Below, piece after piece: positions 26,101-34,256 of a DNA stretch of 41,219 bases; position 1 is the stretch's first letter, and the number at the start of each line of letters is the position of its first letter. The notes below the pieces were generated by a model that worked only from the letters and a program-made list of their open reading frames with translations, was not told where the DNA came from and did no database searches. This DNA comes from Enterenecus faecium. Its GTDB lineage: Bacteria; Bacillota; Clostridia; Oscillospirales; Oscillospiraceae. The stretch spans positions 1-41,219 of the forward strand of contig DVFO01000100.1 in NCBI GenBank assembly GCA_018713215.1, in the 5' to 3' direction. Position numbers and translations under genes: made by a program.

Positions 26101-28682
26101 TGGCCAGCGGCAGCGTTGCGGGACAGGCTCTGATAAGAGGTGTGGTCGATCTGACGGCCGTTGTCCACGCCCACGATGGTGCCCTCGCCCTCGATGGAGA
26201 GCTGGACGTTCACGTCGTTGGTGTTGACCAGGTTGCCGTCGGCATCCTTGACGTCGATGGTGATGTAGCTCAGGTCGTCGCCGTCGGCCACGATGGAATC
26301 ACGGTCAGCGGAGAGGGTGAGCTGGGAAGCACCGGAGGTGCTCTTGACCACGCTGCGGCCCTCGGTCTCGGTGATCTGGTCGCCGTTTTCGTCAAAGGCC
26401 TTGACTTCCAGAGTACCAGCGGCATAGGGCACCATGAAGGTGGCATACAGGCTCTCATAGCCAGACTTCTGGGTGTAAGCGTCAGTACCCTTGGTAAAGG
26501 TGCGGTAGGTGTAACCAGCGTCGGTGGTGGTCACGGTGGAGGTGGCAGTGCCCACTTCCTCACCGTTGAGGTAGACCTTCACCACGGGAGCGTCGGAGTA
26601 CACAACCACTTCCACCTTGTTGTTGCTGTCCTTGGACACATCGTCCTCGTCCCAGGTGGGCAGCACATGGAGGGTGGTCACATCGTCGTTCCACTGGCTC
26701 TGATACAGATAGTAGCTATCCTTGGGCAGGCCGTTGGTGTCGATGATGCCGAAGTAAGAGGACTTGGGAGAAGGCCAGCCGCCCACGGCACCAGTGCCAG
26801 TGCCGTTCCAGGGAGTGGGCTCGCCGATGTAGTCAAAGCCAGTCCACACAAACTCGCCCATGGAGGCGTCCAGCTGGAGCACACGCCACCAGGCGTCGGC
26901 AGCAACAGCGCCCCAACCCACGGTGCTCTTGTCGTAGGAAGTCAGCAGACGGTCGCCGCCCACGTCCACACGGTTGCCCTTGCGGTCGTACACGCCACGG
27001 CTGTTGACGGCGGAGGCAGTCTCGGAGTGGTACACCTTCCAGCCCTTGCTCACACCAGTCTGCAGGTGGGCAGCGGTGGAGTAGTTGTAGCCGATGATGC
27101 CGCCATTCTCGGCCACCACAGCGGCGACCTTGTTGGCGATGTCCCAGTTCTCCTTGAGCTTGTTGTCGCCAAACGTGGGAGGACGGGTGGTGTCAACCTC
27201 TTTGATCCAGTCAATGAGGTTCTGGGCGATGGTGGGATAGTTGCTGTAGCCAGCATAGGACACGCCCTCGAAGATCTCGTTGCCCAGAGAGTACATGATG
27301 ACAGCGGGGGAGTTCTTGTCCTGGTTGGCCATGGCCTTGATGTCAAACTCGGCCCAGGTCATGCCAGTCTCGCCGCCCAGGATGTTGTTGCCCTCGGCGA
27401 TGGTTGCGTTGAACCACTTGGAGTAGTCCTGGGTGTTGCCGTTCTTGGGCAGAGTCCAGGTGTCGAAGGCCTCGTCGATGAGCATGATGCCCTTGCGGTT
27501 GGCGATCTCCACCAGCTCGGGAGCGGCGGGGTTATGGGTAACGCGGATGGCGTTGCAGCCCATCTCCTTGAGGATCTCCACCTGACGCTCGATGGCCCGG
27601 TACCAGGCCTCGGAGCCCAGAGCGCCCTGGTCGTGGTGCATACACACGCCCTTGAGACGGGTGGGCACACCGTTGAGCTCAAAACCAGTGGAGTCGTTGT
27701 TGAACTCAGTCCAGCGGAAGCCGAACTCGGTGGTATAGGTGTCCACCACCTGCTCGTCCACCAGCACCTCAGTGACGGCGGTGTACAGGTTGGGGGTGTC
27801 AGTGTCCCACAGCTTGGGGCTGTCCACCTTGGCGGTGAGGGTCACGTCCTTGGTGGAGTTGGCGTCCACGGTGACGGTCTCCCCGGTGACGGAAGCCACG
27901 GACTGCTCGCCGCCCAGCTCGTAGATGCTCTGACGCACCACCACGTTGGCGGCCTCACCGCTCTGGTTGGCCACGGTGGTGACCACGTTCACGGTGCCGT
28001 CGGCGCCGTTGGACTCAGCCAGATTGGGGGTGGTGATGTAAGTACCGTTGCGGTCCACGTGCACGGGATCGGTGACGGTCAGGTGCACGGAGCGGTAGAT
28101 ACCGCTGCCGGAATACCAACGGCTGGAGGGAGTCTGGTGCTCCACCTTCACGGCCAGCACGTTGTCGCCCTCATAGTTCAGGTACTCCTGGGGCAGCTCG
28201 AAGGCAAAAGAGGTATAGCCATAGGGGTGGAAGCCCAGCTCATGGCCATTGAGGTACACGGTGGCGTTCATGTACACGCCGCCGAAGTTGACAGATACGA
28301 CCTTGTTCTTCCACTCAGGGGTGATGGAGAAGGTCTTGCGGTACCAGCCGGTGCCGCCCAGCAAGTAGCCGCTCTCGGCCTCGCCGCTCTTGCTGTACTC
28401 CTGCTCGATGCTGTAGTCGTGGGGCAGATCCACGTCCCGCCAAGCGGAGTCGTTGTAGTTGGGGTCTGCGTCGCCGCTGCCCAGGTTGAACCGCCAGTGG
28501 TCGTTGAAGTCCACGGTGCGGCTGTCCCCGCCATAGCTGTTGACGTAGACGGTCTCCTCAGGAGAGGAAGTCTGTGTGCTGGTGGAGCGACTCTCGCCAC
28601 GGGCGAATGCGCCAACCGTAACCAGGTTCGCGCCCATCACCAGGGCCAAAGCGCCTGCCAGCAGCCGTTTCTTTTGGAACAT
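23145..28682 (-). CDS. Cell-surface GH2 glycosidase (probable beta-galactosidase) with lectin-like and FIVAR modules
   Basis: 1845 residues from ATG 28682, with AAGGAGG upstream and the signal peptide MFQKKRLLAGALALVMGANLVTVGAFA. The GH2 sugar-binding domain (DFNDHWRFNLG ... AWRDVDLPHDYSIEQEY) and Ig domain precede a TIM-barrel core with acid/base E469 (LGNEI) and nucleophile E554 (YHSETAS), then GEFVWTGFDYIGEPTPW. Further Ig-like domains follow. A discoidin-like region (about 1085-1218), an F5/8-type carbohydrate-binding domain (about 1330-1480), a PEPT-rich linker (about 1558-1580) and two FIVAR-like helical repeats come next. The C-terminus is PTGD (1812-1815), a hydrophobic span and RKRKH, a non-canonical sortase signal. 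It likely releases terminal beta-galactose, or a related residue, from large glycans. Its placement beside araA/araB suggests arabinogalactan-type substrates (inference). Confidence 0.88.
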   Translation of the reverse strand: MFQKKRLLAGALALVMGANLVTVGAFARGESRSTSTQTSSPEETVYVNSYGGDSRTVDFNDHWRFNLGSGDADPNYNDSAWRDVDLPHDYSIEQEYSKSGEAESGYLLGGTGWYRKTFSITPEWKNKVVSVNFGGVYMNATVYLNGHELGFHPYGYTSFAFELPQEYLNYEGDNVLAVKVEHQTPSSRWYSGSGIYRSVHLTVTDPVHVDRNGTYITTPNLAESNGADGTVNVVTTVANQSGEAANVVVRQSIYELGGEQSVASVTGETVTVDANSTKDVTLTAKVDSPKLWDTDTPNLYTAVTEVLVDEQVVDTYTTEFGFRWTEFNNDSTGFELNGVPTRLKGVCMHHDQGALGSEAWYRAIERQVEILKEMGCNAIRVTHNPAAPELVEIANRKGIMLIDEAFDTWTLPKNGNTQDYSKWFNATIAEGNNILGGETGMTWAEFDIKAMANQDKNSPAVIMYSLGNEIFEGVSYAGYSNYPTIAQNLIDWIKEVDTTRPPTFGDNKLKENWDIANKVAAVVAENGGIIGYNYSTAAHLQTGVSKGWKVYHSETASAVNSRGVYDRKGNRVDVGGDRLLTSYDKSTVGWGAVAADAWWRVLQLDASMGEFVWTGFDYIGEPTPWNGTGTGAVGGWPSPKSSYFGIIDTNGLPKDSYYLYQSQWNDDVTTLHVLPTWDEDDVSKDSNNKVEVVVYSDAPVVKVYLNGEEVGTATSTVTTTDAGYTYRTFTKGTDAYTQKSGYESLYATFMVPYAAGTLEVKAFDENGDQITETEGRSVVKSTSGASQLTLSADRDSIVADGDDLSYITIDVKDADGNLVNTNDVNVQLSIEGEGTIVGVDNGRQIDHTSYQSLSRNAAAGQLVAIVQSTDKAGEFTVTAKANGVKAGSVTVTTTPVKDEGGNNPVISYDISRYHYVKVGNAPELPDTVVVTYKDGTTKELGVTWNDYNEDLIQGVNNFTVSGVIDEVNITVTVNISMLDQVAALLNYSTAVRKDGQVTLPASRPAVLANGDILNAEFPVEWNIPDDLTATVGTKTVQGTSQVFGEEISVTASIRVAEGDVTIGGNVASNAAELTQSIPKELQSDTLEAIRDGSTEVDPNLDGGPNESTWSNFDSAQAGNKSASIAFRYDTAQYLGQVVLYFATDSYSAALPSDVKMEVSGNGIEWTPLDITKGEETKPHTNVTRIAYTFEPQDAVNFRITVTNKEGDPASAATSYCVSLTEVELNVAQTSFPINSSDALTGITVNGKAWNDSQLAARTYDTQALLVDTLEIESGNNAAYTVIPAHDNVVKILTESEDHATRGTYTINLAVSGSTNNDPTDGSRDYDYTKTTATAASQQLPQSGSEGPVELALDNNSKTFWHTKWSEYLENSPEKRWIQLELAEATVLDALRYQPRNSVANGIVTEYRVEVSMTGEDGSWTTVATGTWGHNTDWKIAVFNEPVEAKFVRLYGVQTRGGTGDVANRFMSCAELRVRMAEEKLDLSDATVTLEKDVFAYTGSAIEPMPTVVLGDKTLKYGVDYAVDYANNVEPGTATLTVRGIVDYSGTVEKTFTITKDVEPTPEPTVEPTPEPTPEPTPEPGDVNKTLLEKTVKYADTLSTEGVTDTAKKAFEDALANAKTVLAKTDATQDEVNAAWNQLLEGIWGLGLVQGDKDELNKLIAKAEDMMANADKYVETNWQQLVDALAAAKEVAADGDAMDSDIKPVAQALLDAILAQRFKADKSILEDLIGKAESIDLTGYTAESVATFRTALAAAQAVMADATLSEDDQKTVDAAAEQLDAAIRGLTTESGETPNATDKPETSQKPEGEKPAPTGDTNNVMVPVIVVVVCVVALVAVVVVARKRKH

Positions 28683-28771
28683 GATATTCCTCCTTCTTTT
28701 CATTCCCGGTAAAAATCCGGTCCGGCGTGCCGAAGGGCGCAAAACACCCCTCTGCACAAATACGCAGGATA

Positions 28772-28854
28772 AGTGTAACATGCTTTATGCGAAAACACAA
28801 GAGATTCCATTTCGCATCCATGTGAAATTGTACAAAGTGGTATGTTTTCTTCAA
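28772..28854 (-). promoter_or_regulatory. Candidate promoters of the GH2 gene
   Basis: Two candidates are visible on the minus strand. One is TTGAAG-N16-TACAAT (28849-28854 to 28827-28832). The other is TTGTGT-N17-TACACT (28795-28800 to 28772-28777). Neither is perfect, and sequence alone does not choose between them. Confidence 0.45.
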
Positions 28855-28878
28855 AACTCTGAAAAATCACTGAAATTC

Positions 28879-28898
28879 AATTGGAAATGTTTCCAATT
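28879..28898. promoter_or_regulatory. 20-base palindrome upstream of the GH2 gene (cre-like/LacI-type operator)
   Basis: Perfect 9-base arms AATTGGAAA/TTTCCAATT flank a central TG. The core TGGAAATGTTTCCA differs from the catabolite-control cre pattern TGNAANCGNTNNCA at one central base. It lies in AT-rich DNA about 200 bases before the start codon. Confidence 0.5.
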
Positions 28899-28950
28899 CC
28901 AGATTTTTGTCAGGCATATTTTTACTAAAAACTATTTTGGCATAGGAGAG

Positions 28951-28987
28951 AAAAACAAAAAATCTCCCCTGCCCGCAGGCAGGGGAG
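28951..28987 (-). terminator. Terminator of the transketolase genes
   Basis: Read on the minus strand, arms CTCCCCTGCC and GGCAGGGGAG (plus coordinates 28978-28987/28964-28973) are followed by a U-rich run. It lies 20 bases after the transketolase C-subunit stop. Confidence 0.92.
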
Positions 28988-29007
28988 AACATAGCAGCAG
29001 CAATTTT

Positions 29008-29949
29008 TTACTTACCCACGAAGTTTCGGGCCACCTCCACAATGTGGTCGGCGCACAGGCCGAACTGCTTGAGGAGGGCTCCGGCGGGTCCGGAGTGGCC
29101 GAACTCGTCGTTGACGCCGATGCGGCGCACAGGGGTGGGGCACTGCTCGGCCAGCACGCCGCACACGGCCTCGCCCAGGCCGCCCAGCACGTTGTGCTCC
29201 TCACAGGTGATGATTTTGCCGCACTCACGGGCAGCTTTCAGCACCAGTTCCTCGTCCAGAGGCTTGATGGTGGCCATGTTGATGACCCGGGCGGAGATAC
29301 CGGCCTGGGCCAGGGTCTCAGCGGCCTCCAAAGCCTCGGCCACCAGCAGGCCGTTGGCGATGATGGCCACGTCGGTGCCATCGGTGAGCACCTCGCCCTT
29401 GCCAATCTGGAACTCATAGTCCTCGTCGTGGATGACGGGGACGGCGGCACGGCCAAAGCGCATGTACACGGGGCCTTCCATCTCGTAGGCGGCTTTCACC
29501 ATCTTGCGGGCCTCCACGTCATCGGCGGGAGACATGACGGTCATGCCGGGGATGGTGCGCATGAGGGCGAAATCCTCACAGCACTGGTGGGAAGCGCCGT
29601 CCTCGCCCACGGAGATACCGCCGTGGGTGGCGCCGATCTTCACGTTCAGGTGGGGGTAGCCGATGGTGTTGCGCACCTGCTCATAGGCCCGCCCGGCGGC
29701 GAACATGGCAAAGGTGGCGGCAAAGGGCACCAGGCCCATGGTGGACAGACCCGCGGCCACGTTGACCATGTTGGCCTCGGCGATGCCGCAGTCGAAGTGG
29801 CGGTCCGGGAAGGCCTTTTTGAAGGTGCCCGTCTTGGTGGCCCCGGCCAGGTCGGCGTCCAGCACCACCAGATCGGCGTGGGCCTCGCCCAGCTCCTTCA
29901 GGGCGTTGCCGTAGCTCTCACGGGTTGCGATTTTCTTCACGTCTGCCAT
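29008..29949 (-). CDS. Transketolase, C-terminal subunit
   Basis: 313 residues. It contains the pyrimidine-binding domain of transketolase with the conserved glutamate region FDCGIAEANMVNVAAGLS, then GRAYEQVRNTIGYPHLNVKIGATHGGISVGEDGASHQCCEDFALMRTIPGMTVMSPADDVEA. The transketolase C-terminal domain follows (VAIIANGLLVAEALEAAETLAQAGI ... IITCEEHNVLGGLG). It is the second half of a two-gene transketolase and starts one base after the stop of the N-terminal subunit gene, with the ribosome-binding site GGAGGGG inside that gene. It transfers C2 units among pentose and triose/hexose phosphates. Its position downstream of araA fits disposal of pentose phosphates. A short 1-deoxyxylulose-5-phosphate synthase is unlikely given the motifs. 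Confidence 0.93.
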   Translation of the reverse strand: MADVKKIATRESYGNALKELGEAHADLVVLDADLAGATKTGTFKKAFPDRHFDCGIAEANMVNVAAGLSTMGLVPFAATFAMFAAGRAYEQVRNTIGYPHLNVKIGATHGGISVGEDGASHQCCEDFALMRTIPGMTVMSPADDVEARKMVKAAYEMEGPVYMRFGRAAVPVIHDEDYEFQIGKGEVLTDGTDVAIIANGLLVAEALEAAETLAQAGISARVINMATIKPLDEELVLKAARECGKIITCEEHNVLGGLGEAVCGVLAEQCPTPVRRIGVNDEFGHSGPAGALLKQFGLCADHIVEVARNFVGK

Positions 29950-29950
29950 G

Positions 29951-30802
29951 TTACATCCCCTCCACTTCTGCCAGCTGGGCCTTCAACTCGCCCATGGCCT
30001 GCTCATACTCCTGGTCGTTGGGGGCCTTGCCGTGCCACCCAGCCTGATTTTCCATATAGGACACGCCCTTGCCCTTGGTGGTGGCCATGAGGATGGCGGT
30101 GGGCTTTCCGGTGCCGTGGTTGGCGTGGAACTTGGCGAAGGCGTCCTCCAGCTCCTGGAAGTCATGGCCGTTCACCTTCACCACGTCACAGCCGAAGGCG
30201 GCGAACTTGGCGTCCACAGGCTCGGTGTTCATCACGTCGCAGGTGCGGCCGTCAATTTGCAGGCCGTTGATGTCCACGATGATGCACAGGTTGTCCAGCT
30301 TGTAGTGGGCGGCAAACATGGTGGCCTCCCAAATCTGGCCCTCGGCCAGCTCGCCGTCGCCCAGCAGGGAGTAGACGTTGATGTCCTTATTCAGGAACTT
30401 GGCGCCCTTGGCCATGCCAGCGGCGGCGGACAGGCCCTGGCCCAGGGACCCGGTGGACATATCAATACCGGGGGTCAGGTTCATGTTGGGGTGGCCCTGG
30501 AGGTGGCTGCCAATCTGGCGCAGGGTGAGCAAATCAGACACGGGGAAGTAGCCCCGGTTGGCCAGAGCGGCGTAGAGGCCGGGGGCGGTGTGGCCCTTGG
30601 AGAGAACAAAGCGGTCCCGATCCTCCCAGCGGGGATTGGCGGGGTCGATGCGCATCTCTTTAAAGTAGAGGTAGGTAAACAGGTCTGCGGCGGACAGAGA
30701 GCCGCCGGGATGTCCGGCCTTGGCGGCGTGGGTGCCCTCGATGACACCCATGCGCACCTTGCAGGCGGTCACCGCCAGTTGCTTTTTTTCAGCTGCGGTC
30801 AT
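29951..30802 (-). CDS. Transketolase, N-terminal subunit
   Basis: 283 residues. It contains the thiamine-diphosphate-binding domain, with AGHPGGSLSAADL, SKGHTAPGLYAAL, GSHLQGHPN and STGSLGQGLSAAAGMA, and the ThDP/Mg motif GDGELAEGQIWEA ... CIIVDIN. The split form is common in Firmicutes and archaea. The ATG follows AAAGGAG by about 9 bases. It lies 363 bases downstream of araA across a hairpin-rich gap, so it may have its own regulation. Confidence 0.95.
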   Translation of the reverse strand: MTAAEKKQLAVTACKVRMGVIEGTHAAKAGHPGGSLSAADLFTYLYFKEMRIDPANPRWEDRDRFVLSKGHTAPGLYAALANRGYFPVSDLLTLRQIGSHLQGHPNMNLTPGIDMSTGSLGQGLSAAAGMAKGAKFLNKDINVYSLLGDGELAEGQIWEATMFAAHYKLDNLCIIVDINGLQIDGRTCDVMNTEPVDAKFAAFGCDVVKVNGHDFQELEDAFAKFHANHGTGKPTAILMATTKGKGVSYMENQAGWHGKAPNDQEYEQAMGELKAQLAEVEGM

Positions 30803-30830
30803 AGTTTCAAACTCCTTTTCATATCAGAAA

Positions 30831-31116
30831 ACCCCAGAGGTATGCCAGACACACCCTTGGGGCATAGACAAATTCACGCAATTCTTATCAAAAAGCCTCG
30901 CAGAGTTCCGTCGCCCGCTGGCGACGGAATTCATCGAAATCCCGTCATTTCCCAGGACATGCGCATGGGAAATGACACATCTCATGGCGGATGGGGCGAC
31001 TTTTTCGCAAGAAATCGAGTCCCATCCGTCATGCAATCCTTTTGGTAAAGAAGTCCGTGGACTTCTTTGCCGGATTGGCCCCAGGGGCGTGCCACGCACA
31101 CCCCTGGGGCACAGGT
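30831..31116. repeat. Array of six hairpins bounded by a 37-base direct repeat, between araA and transketolase
   Basis: Consecutive inverted repeats fill the gap: 30832-30862 (CCCCAGAGG/CCCTTGGGG); 30906-30915/30920-30929, a perfect 10 bp; 30944-30954/30966-30976, a perfect 11 bp; 30983-30995/31021-31033, 13 bp with one wobble; 31047-31056/31059-31068, a perfect 10 bp with a 2-base loop; and 31079-31087/31101-31109, a perfect 9 bp. The first and last hairpins are also similar to each other as a direct repeat (CCCCAG-GG-TGCCA-GCACACCC-TGGGGCA-AG). No protein-coding signal with a ribosome-binding site is present. It could be a mobile intergenic element or a structured RNA that affects downstream transketolase mRNA. 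Confidence 0.7.
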
Positions 31117-31165
31117 TTGAGGGAGGAAGGAATAATAAACAATATTTATGATTGCGTATGGCTGA

Positions 31166-32638
31166 TTACTTCAGCTTCCAGGCCAGGTCGTTCCAGAACA
31201 GCTCCTTCTCCAGGCCTTCCACGGTGGTGTCCTTGCTGATGTGGACAAACTCGATGCCCATGATGTTGGCCCAGTCCTTCATCTGCTCGGCGGTGACGTC
31301 GTAGCTGAGGACGGTGTGGTGGGCGCCGCCAGCGGTGATCCAGCACTCCACACCGGTGGTGAGAGAGGGCTCAGCGGTCCACATGACACGGGCCACGGGC
31401 AGGTTGGGCATCTCCATGATGGGCTTGACGCAGTGGATGTCCTGGCAGATCAGGCGCAGGCGTCCGCCCATATCGATGAGGGAGACCACAATGCCGTCCC
31501 CTTCCTTGCCCTCGAACACCAGGCGGGCGGGGTCCTTGCGGTTCATGCCGATGCCCAGGTGGTGGGTCTCAATGCGGGGCCGGGCAGAGGCCAGAGAGGG
31601 GCACACCTCCAGCATGTGGGCGCCCAGGGAGTACTGGTGGCCGGGCACCAGGTGGTAGGTGTAGTCCTCCATAAAGCCGGAGGCGCCGTTGCCGTTCTCG
31701 CCCATGACCTTCATGATGGCGGTCATGGCGGACACCTTCCAGTCGCCCTCGCCGCCGTAGCCGTAGCCCTGAGCCATCAGGTGCTGGCTGGCCAGGCCGG
31801 GCAGCTGCTCCATGCCGTAGAGATCCTGGAAGGTGTTGGAGAAGGCCTTGCACCCTTCTGCATCCATCATCTTCTTCATGGCGATCTCTTCCCGAGCCTG
31901 GTAGCGAATGGCCTCCACGTTGTCGGTGGCGATATCATAGTTGGCCTTATAGACCTCCATCAGCTCGTCAATCTCGGCGTCGGTGACCTGGTTCATCACT
32001 TCCACCAGATCGCCCACGGCCCAGGTGTTCACCTGCCAGCCCAGCTTGGCCTGCACTTCCACCTTGTCGCCCTCGGTGACGGCCACTTCCCGCATGTTGT
32101 CGCCGAAGCGCATGACCTTCAGGTTACGGGAGAAGTCCACGCCCAGGCAGGTGCGCATCCAGCGGCCCAGACGCTTCTGGACCTCTTCGTCCTTCCAGTA
32201 GCCGGCGATGACCTTGCGGGGCATACGCAGACGGGCGGCGATGAAGCCGTGCTCCCGGTCGCCGTGGGCGGCCTGGTTGAGGTTCATGAAGTCCATGTCG
32301 ATCTCCTCGTTGGGGATCTCCAGGTTGTACTGGGTGGCCAGGTGGCAGTAGGGCTTTTGCAGGTTGACAAAGCCGTTGATCCACATCTTGGAGGGGGAGA
32401 AGGTGTGGCACCAGGTGACGATACCGCAGCAGTTGTCGTCATAGTTGGCGGCCTTCACCACGTCGGCGATCTCCTTGTTGGTCTTGGCGGTGACCTTGTA
32501 TACCAGCTTGCAGGGCAGGTTTCCGGTGGCGTTGAGGGTATCCACCATCTCAGCGGCGCGGCGATCCACGATCTCCAGCACTTCGGGGCCATACAGGAAC
32601 TGGCTGCCCACGACAAACCAAAATTCTTTGTTGTTCAT
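31166..32638 (-). CDS. araA: L-arabinose isomerase
   Basis: 490 residues from ATG 32638, which has GGAGG 8 bases upstream; the ATG two codons earlier is too close to that site. Typical AraA sequence: EFWFVVGSQFLYGPEVL, the metal and catalytic regions FMEDYTYHL and GAHMLEVCPSL, and GGAHHTVLSYD near the C-terminus. It converts L-arabinose to L-ribulose using a divalent metal, in the cytoplasm. It lies directly after the FGGY kinase gene (about 30 bases), forming an araBA unit. The length is normal for the family. Confidence 0.96.
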   Translation of the reverse strand: MNNKEFWFVVGSQFLYGPEVLEIVDRRAAEMVDTLNATGNLPCKLVYKVTAKTNKEIADVVKAANYDDNCCGIVTWCHTFSPSKMWINGFVNLQKPYCHLATQYNLEIPNEEIDMDFMNLNQAAHGDREHGFIAARLRMPRKVIAGYWKDEEVQKRLGRWMRTCLGVDFSRNLKVMRFGDNMREVAVTEGDKVEVQAKLGWQVNTWAVGDLVEVMNQVTDAEIDELMEVYKANYDIATDNVEAIRYQAREEIAMKKMMDAEGCKAFSNTFQDLYGMEQLPGLASQHLMAQGYGYGGEGDWKVSAMTAIMKVMGENGNGASGFMEDYTYHLVPGHQYSLGAHMLEVCPSLASARPRIETHHLGIGMNRKDPARLVFEGKEGDGIVVSLIDMGGRLRLICQDIHCVKPIMEMPNLPVARVMWTAEPSLTTGVECWITAGGAHHTVLSYDVTAEQMKDWANIMGIEFVHISKDTTVEGLEKELFWNDLAWKLK

Positions 32639-32669
32639 GTTCATAACCTCCGTTATGTCAAGTTTTTAT

Positions 32670-34256
32670 TTATACGTGTTCCACGGCGGCCCGCTCCACA
32701 GCCAGGCCCGCCTTATAGTGCACCATAAAGTTGGTGAAGCCCTCCACGTCCTCGGCCTGAGGCTCCACCACAGACACCTTCTGGTCTCCAAAGACCTGGG
32801 TGTTCAGGTAGTCCTGGAGGGACTGGCCTTCAGCCTTATGGACCGCATAGGCGGCCAGCAGGGCCATGCCCCAGGGTCCGCCCTCTCCGGCGGTCTCCAT
32901 GGTGGCCACCGGGCTGTTGGCGGCGGCGGCCAGAATGCGCTGGCCCACCACGGGGGTCTTGAAGAAGCCGCCGTGGCCCATAAGGCGGTCCACCGCCACA
33001 TGCTCCTCACCCAGAATGTCCAGGCCCACCTTCAAGGTGGCCAGAGCGGAATAGAGCTGGGTGCGCATAAAGTTTGCAAAATTTAGGTGTGCCTCGGGGC
33101 CACGCACCAGCAGGGGCCGGCCGTCGCTGAGGCCGGTGACCGGCTCGCCGGACAGGTAGTTATAGAGCAGCAGCCCGTCCCCGTCCGCCTTGCCCTCCAG
33201 AGCGGAGGTAAACATGGCGGTGTACAGGGCGTTTTTGTCCACCTCATGGCCCAGGGCGGTGAGCAGGCCGGAGAAGACCTCCGCCCAGGCGTTGATCTCA
33301 TTGGTGCAGTTGTTGCAGTGGACCATGGCCACAGGAGCCCCGTCCGGGGTGGTGACCATGTCGATCTCCTCGTAGCGGCGGCTCAGGGGCTTCTCCAGCA
33401 CGATCATGGAGAACACCGAGGTACCCGCCGACACGTTGCCGGTGCGCTTGGCCACGGCGTTGGTGGCGGCCATGCCGGTGCCAGCATCGCCCTCGGGGGG
33501 GCAGAGGATGGCGCCGGGCTGCAAGGTCCCGGTGGGGTCCAGCAGCTTGGCGCCCTCGGCGGTGAGGGTGCCGGCGTTGTCGCCCGCCACCGCCACCCGG
33601 GGCAGGATGTCCCGGAGCTTCCAGGGGAAGCCTTTATCGGCTACCAGCTGGTCAAAGCTGTCCACCATGGCCTGGTCGTAGTCGCAGGTGTCCGAGTCAA
33701 TGGGGAACACGCCGCTGGCGTCGCCCACACCCAGGACATTCTCCCCGGTGAGCTTCCAGTGCACGTAGCCCGCCAGCGTGGTGATAAAGGCCACATCGGG
33801 CACGTGGTCCTCACCGTTGAGGATGGCCTGGTACAGGTGGGCAATGGACCAGCGCTGGGGAATGTTGAAGTTAAAGCGATCACTGAGAATCTCAGCGGCC
33901 TGTCCGGTGGTGGTGTTGCGCCAGGTGCGGAAGGGGGCCAGCAGCTGGCCCTCGTGACCGAAGGGGAGGTAGCCGTGCATCATGGCGGAGAAGCCCATGG
34001 AGGCCACCTTTGTCAGCTTCACCCCGTAGCGGGCTTCCACGTCGGCGGACAGGTGGGCGTAGGCATCTTGCAGCCCGGTCCACACGTCCTCCAGGGAGTA
34101 GGTCCAGTAGCCGCCCTCATAGCGGTTCTCCCAGCTGTGGTCGCCGGAGGCGATGGGGGCGTGGTCAGGGCCGATGAGCACCGCCTTGATGCGGGTGGAG
34201 CCCAGCTCGATGCCCAGGCAGGCCTGACCGTTTGCGAGAAATTCTTTCATATCCAT
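32670..34256 (-). CDS. araB: FGGY-family sugar kinase, probable L-ribulokinase
   Basis: 528 residues from ATG 34256, which has GGAG 8 bases upstream. N-terminal FGGY domain: CLGIELGSTRIKAVLIG, SMGFSAMMHGYLPF, RTWRNTTT. C-terminal domain: GTGMAATNAVAKRTGNVSAGTSVFSMIVL and MGHGGFFKTPVVGQRILAAAANSPV. FGGY kinases phosphorylate ribulose, xylulose and related sugars. The placement immediately upstream of araA under an AraR-type regulator argues for L-ribulokinase, but it is not the classic Bacillus AraB type and xylulokinase is a possible alternative. No L-ribulose-5-phosphate 4-epimerase gene is in the window. Confidence 0.8.
   Translation of the reverse strand: MDMKEFLANGQACLGIELGSTRIKAVLIGPDHAPIASGDHSWENRYEGGYWTYSLEDVWTGLQDAYAHLSADVEARYGVKLTKVASMGFSAMMHGYLPFGHEGQLLAPFRTWRNTTTGQAAEILSDRFNFNIPQRWSIAHLYQAILNGEDHVPDVAFITTLAGYVHWKLTGENVLGVGDASGVFPIDSDTCDYDQAMVDSFDQLVADKGFPWKLRDILPRVAVAGDNAGTLTAEGAKLLDPTGTLQPGAILCPPEGDAGTGMAATNAVAKRTGNVSAGTSVFSMIVLEKPLSRRYEEIDMVTTPDGAPVAMVHCNNCTNEINAWAEVFSGLLTALGHEVDKNALYTAMFTSALEGKADGDGLLLYNYLSGEPVTGLSDGRPLLVRGPEAHLNFANFMRTQLYSALATLKVGLDILGEEHVAVDRLMGHGGFFKTPVVGQRILAAAANSPVATMETAGEGGPWGMALLAAYAVHKAEGQSLQDYLNTQVFGDQKVSVVEPQAEDVEGFTNFMVHYKAGLAVERAAVEHV

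Noticed and set aside
22872..28712. A 1946-codon open frame on the plus strand opposite the GH2 gene
   Set aside because: Same cause as above. The minus-strand frame has a signal peptide, GH2 catalytic residues and a sorting signal, while the plus-strand product is repetitive and has no ribosome-binding site.
28826..28841. AraR operator upstream of the GH2 gene (AAATTGTACAAAG)
   Set aside because: Only a half-site matches; the central CGTAC and second arm are missing, and it overlaps a candidate -10 box whose sequence explains it.
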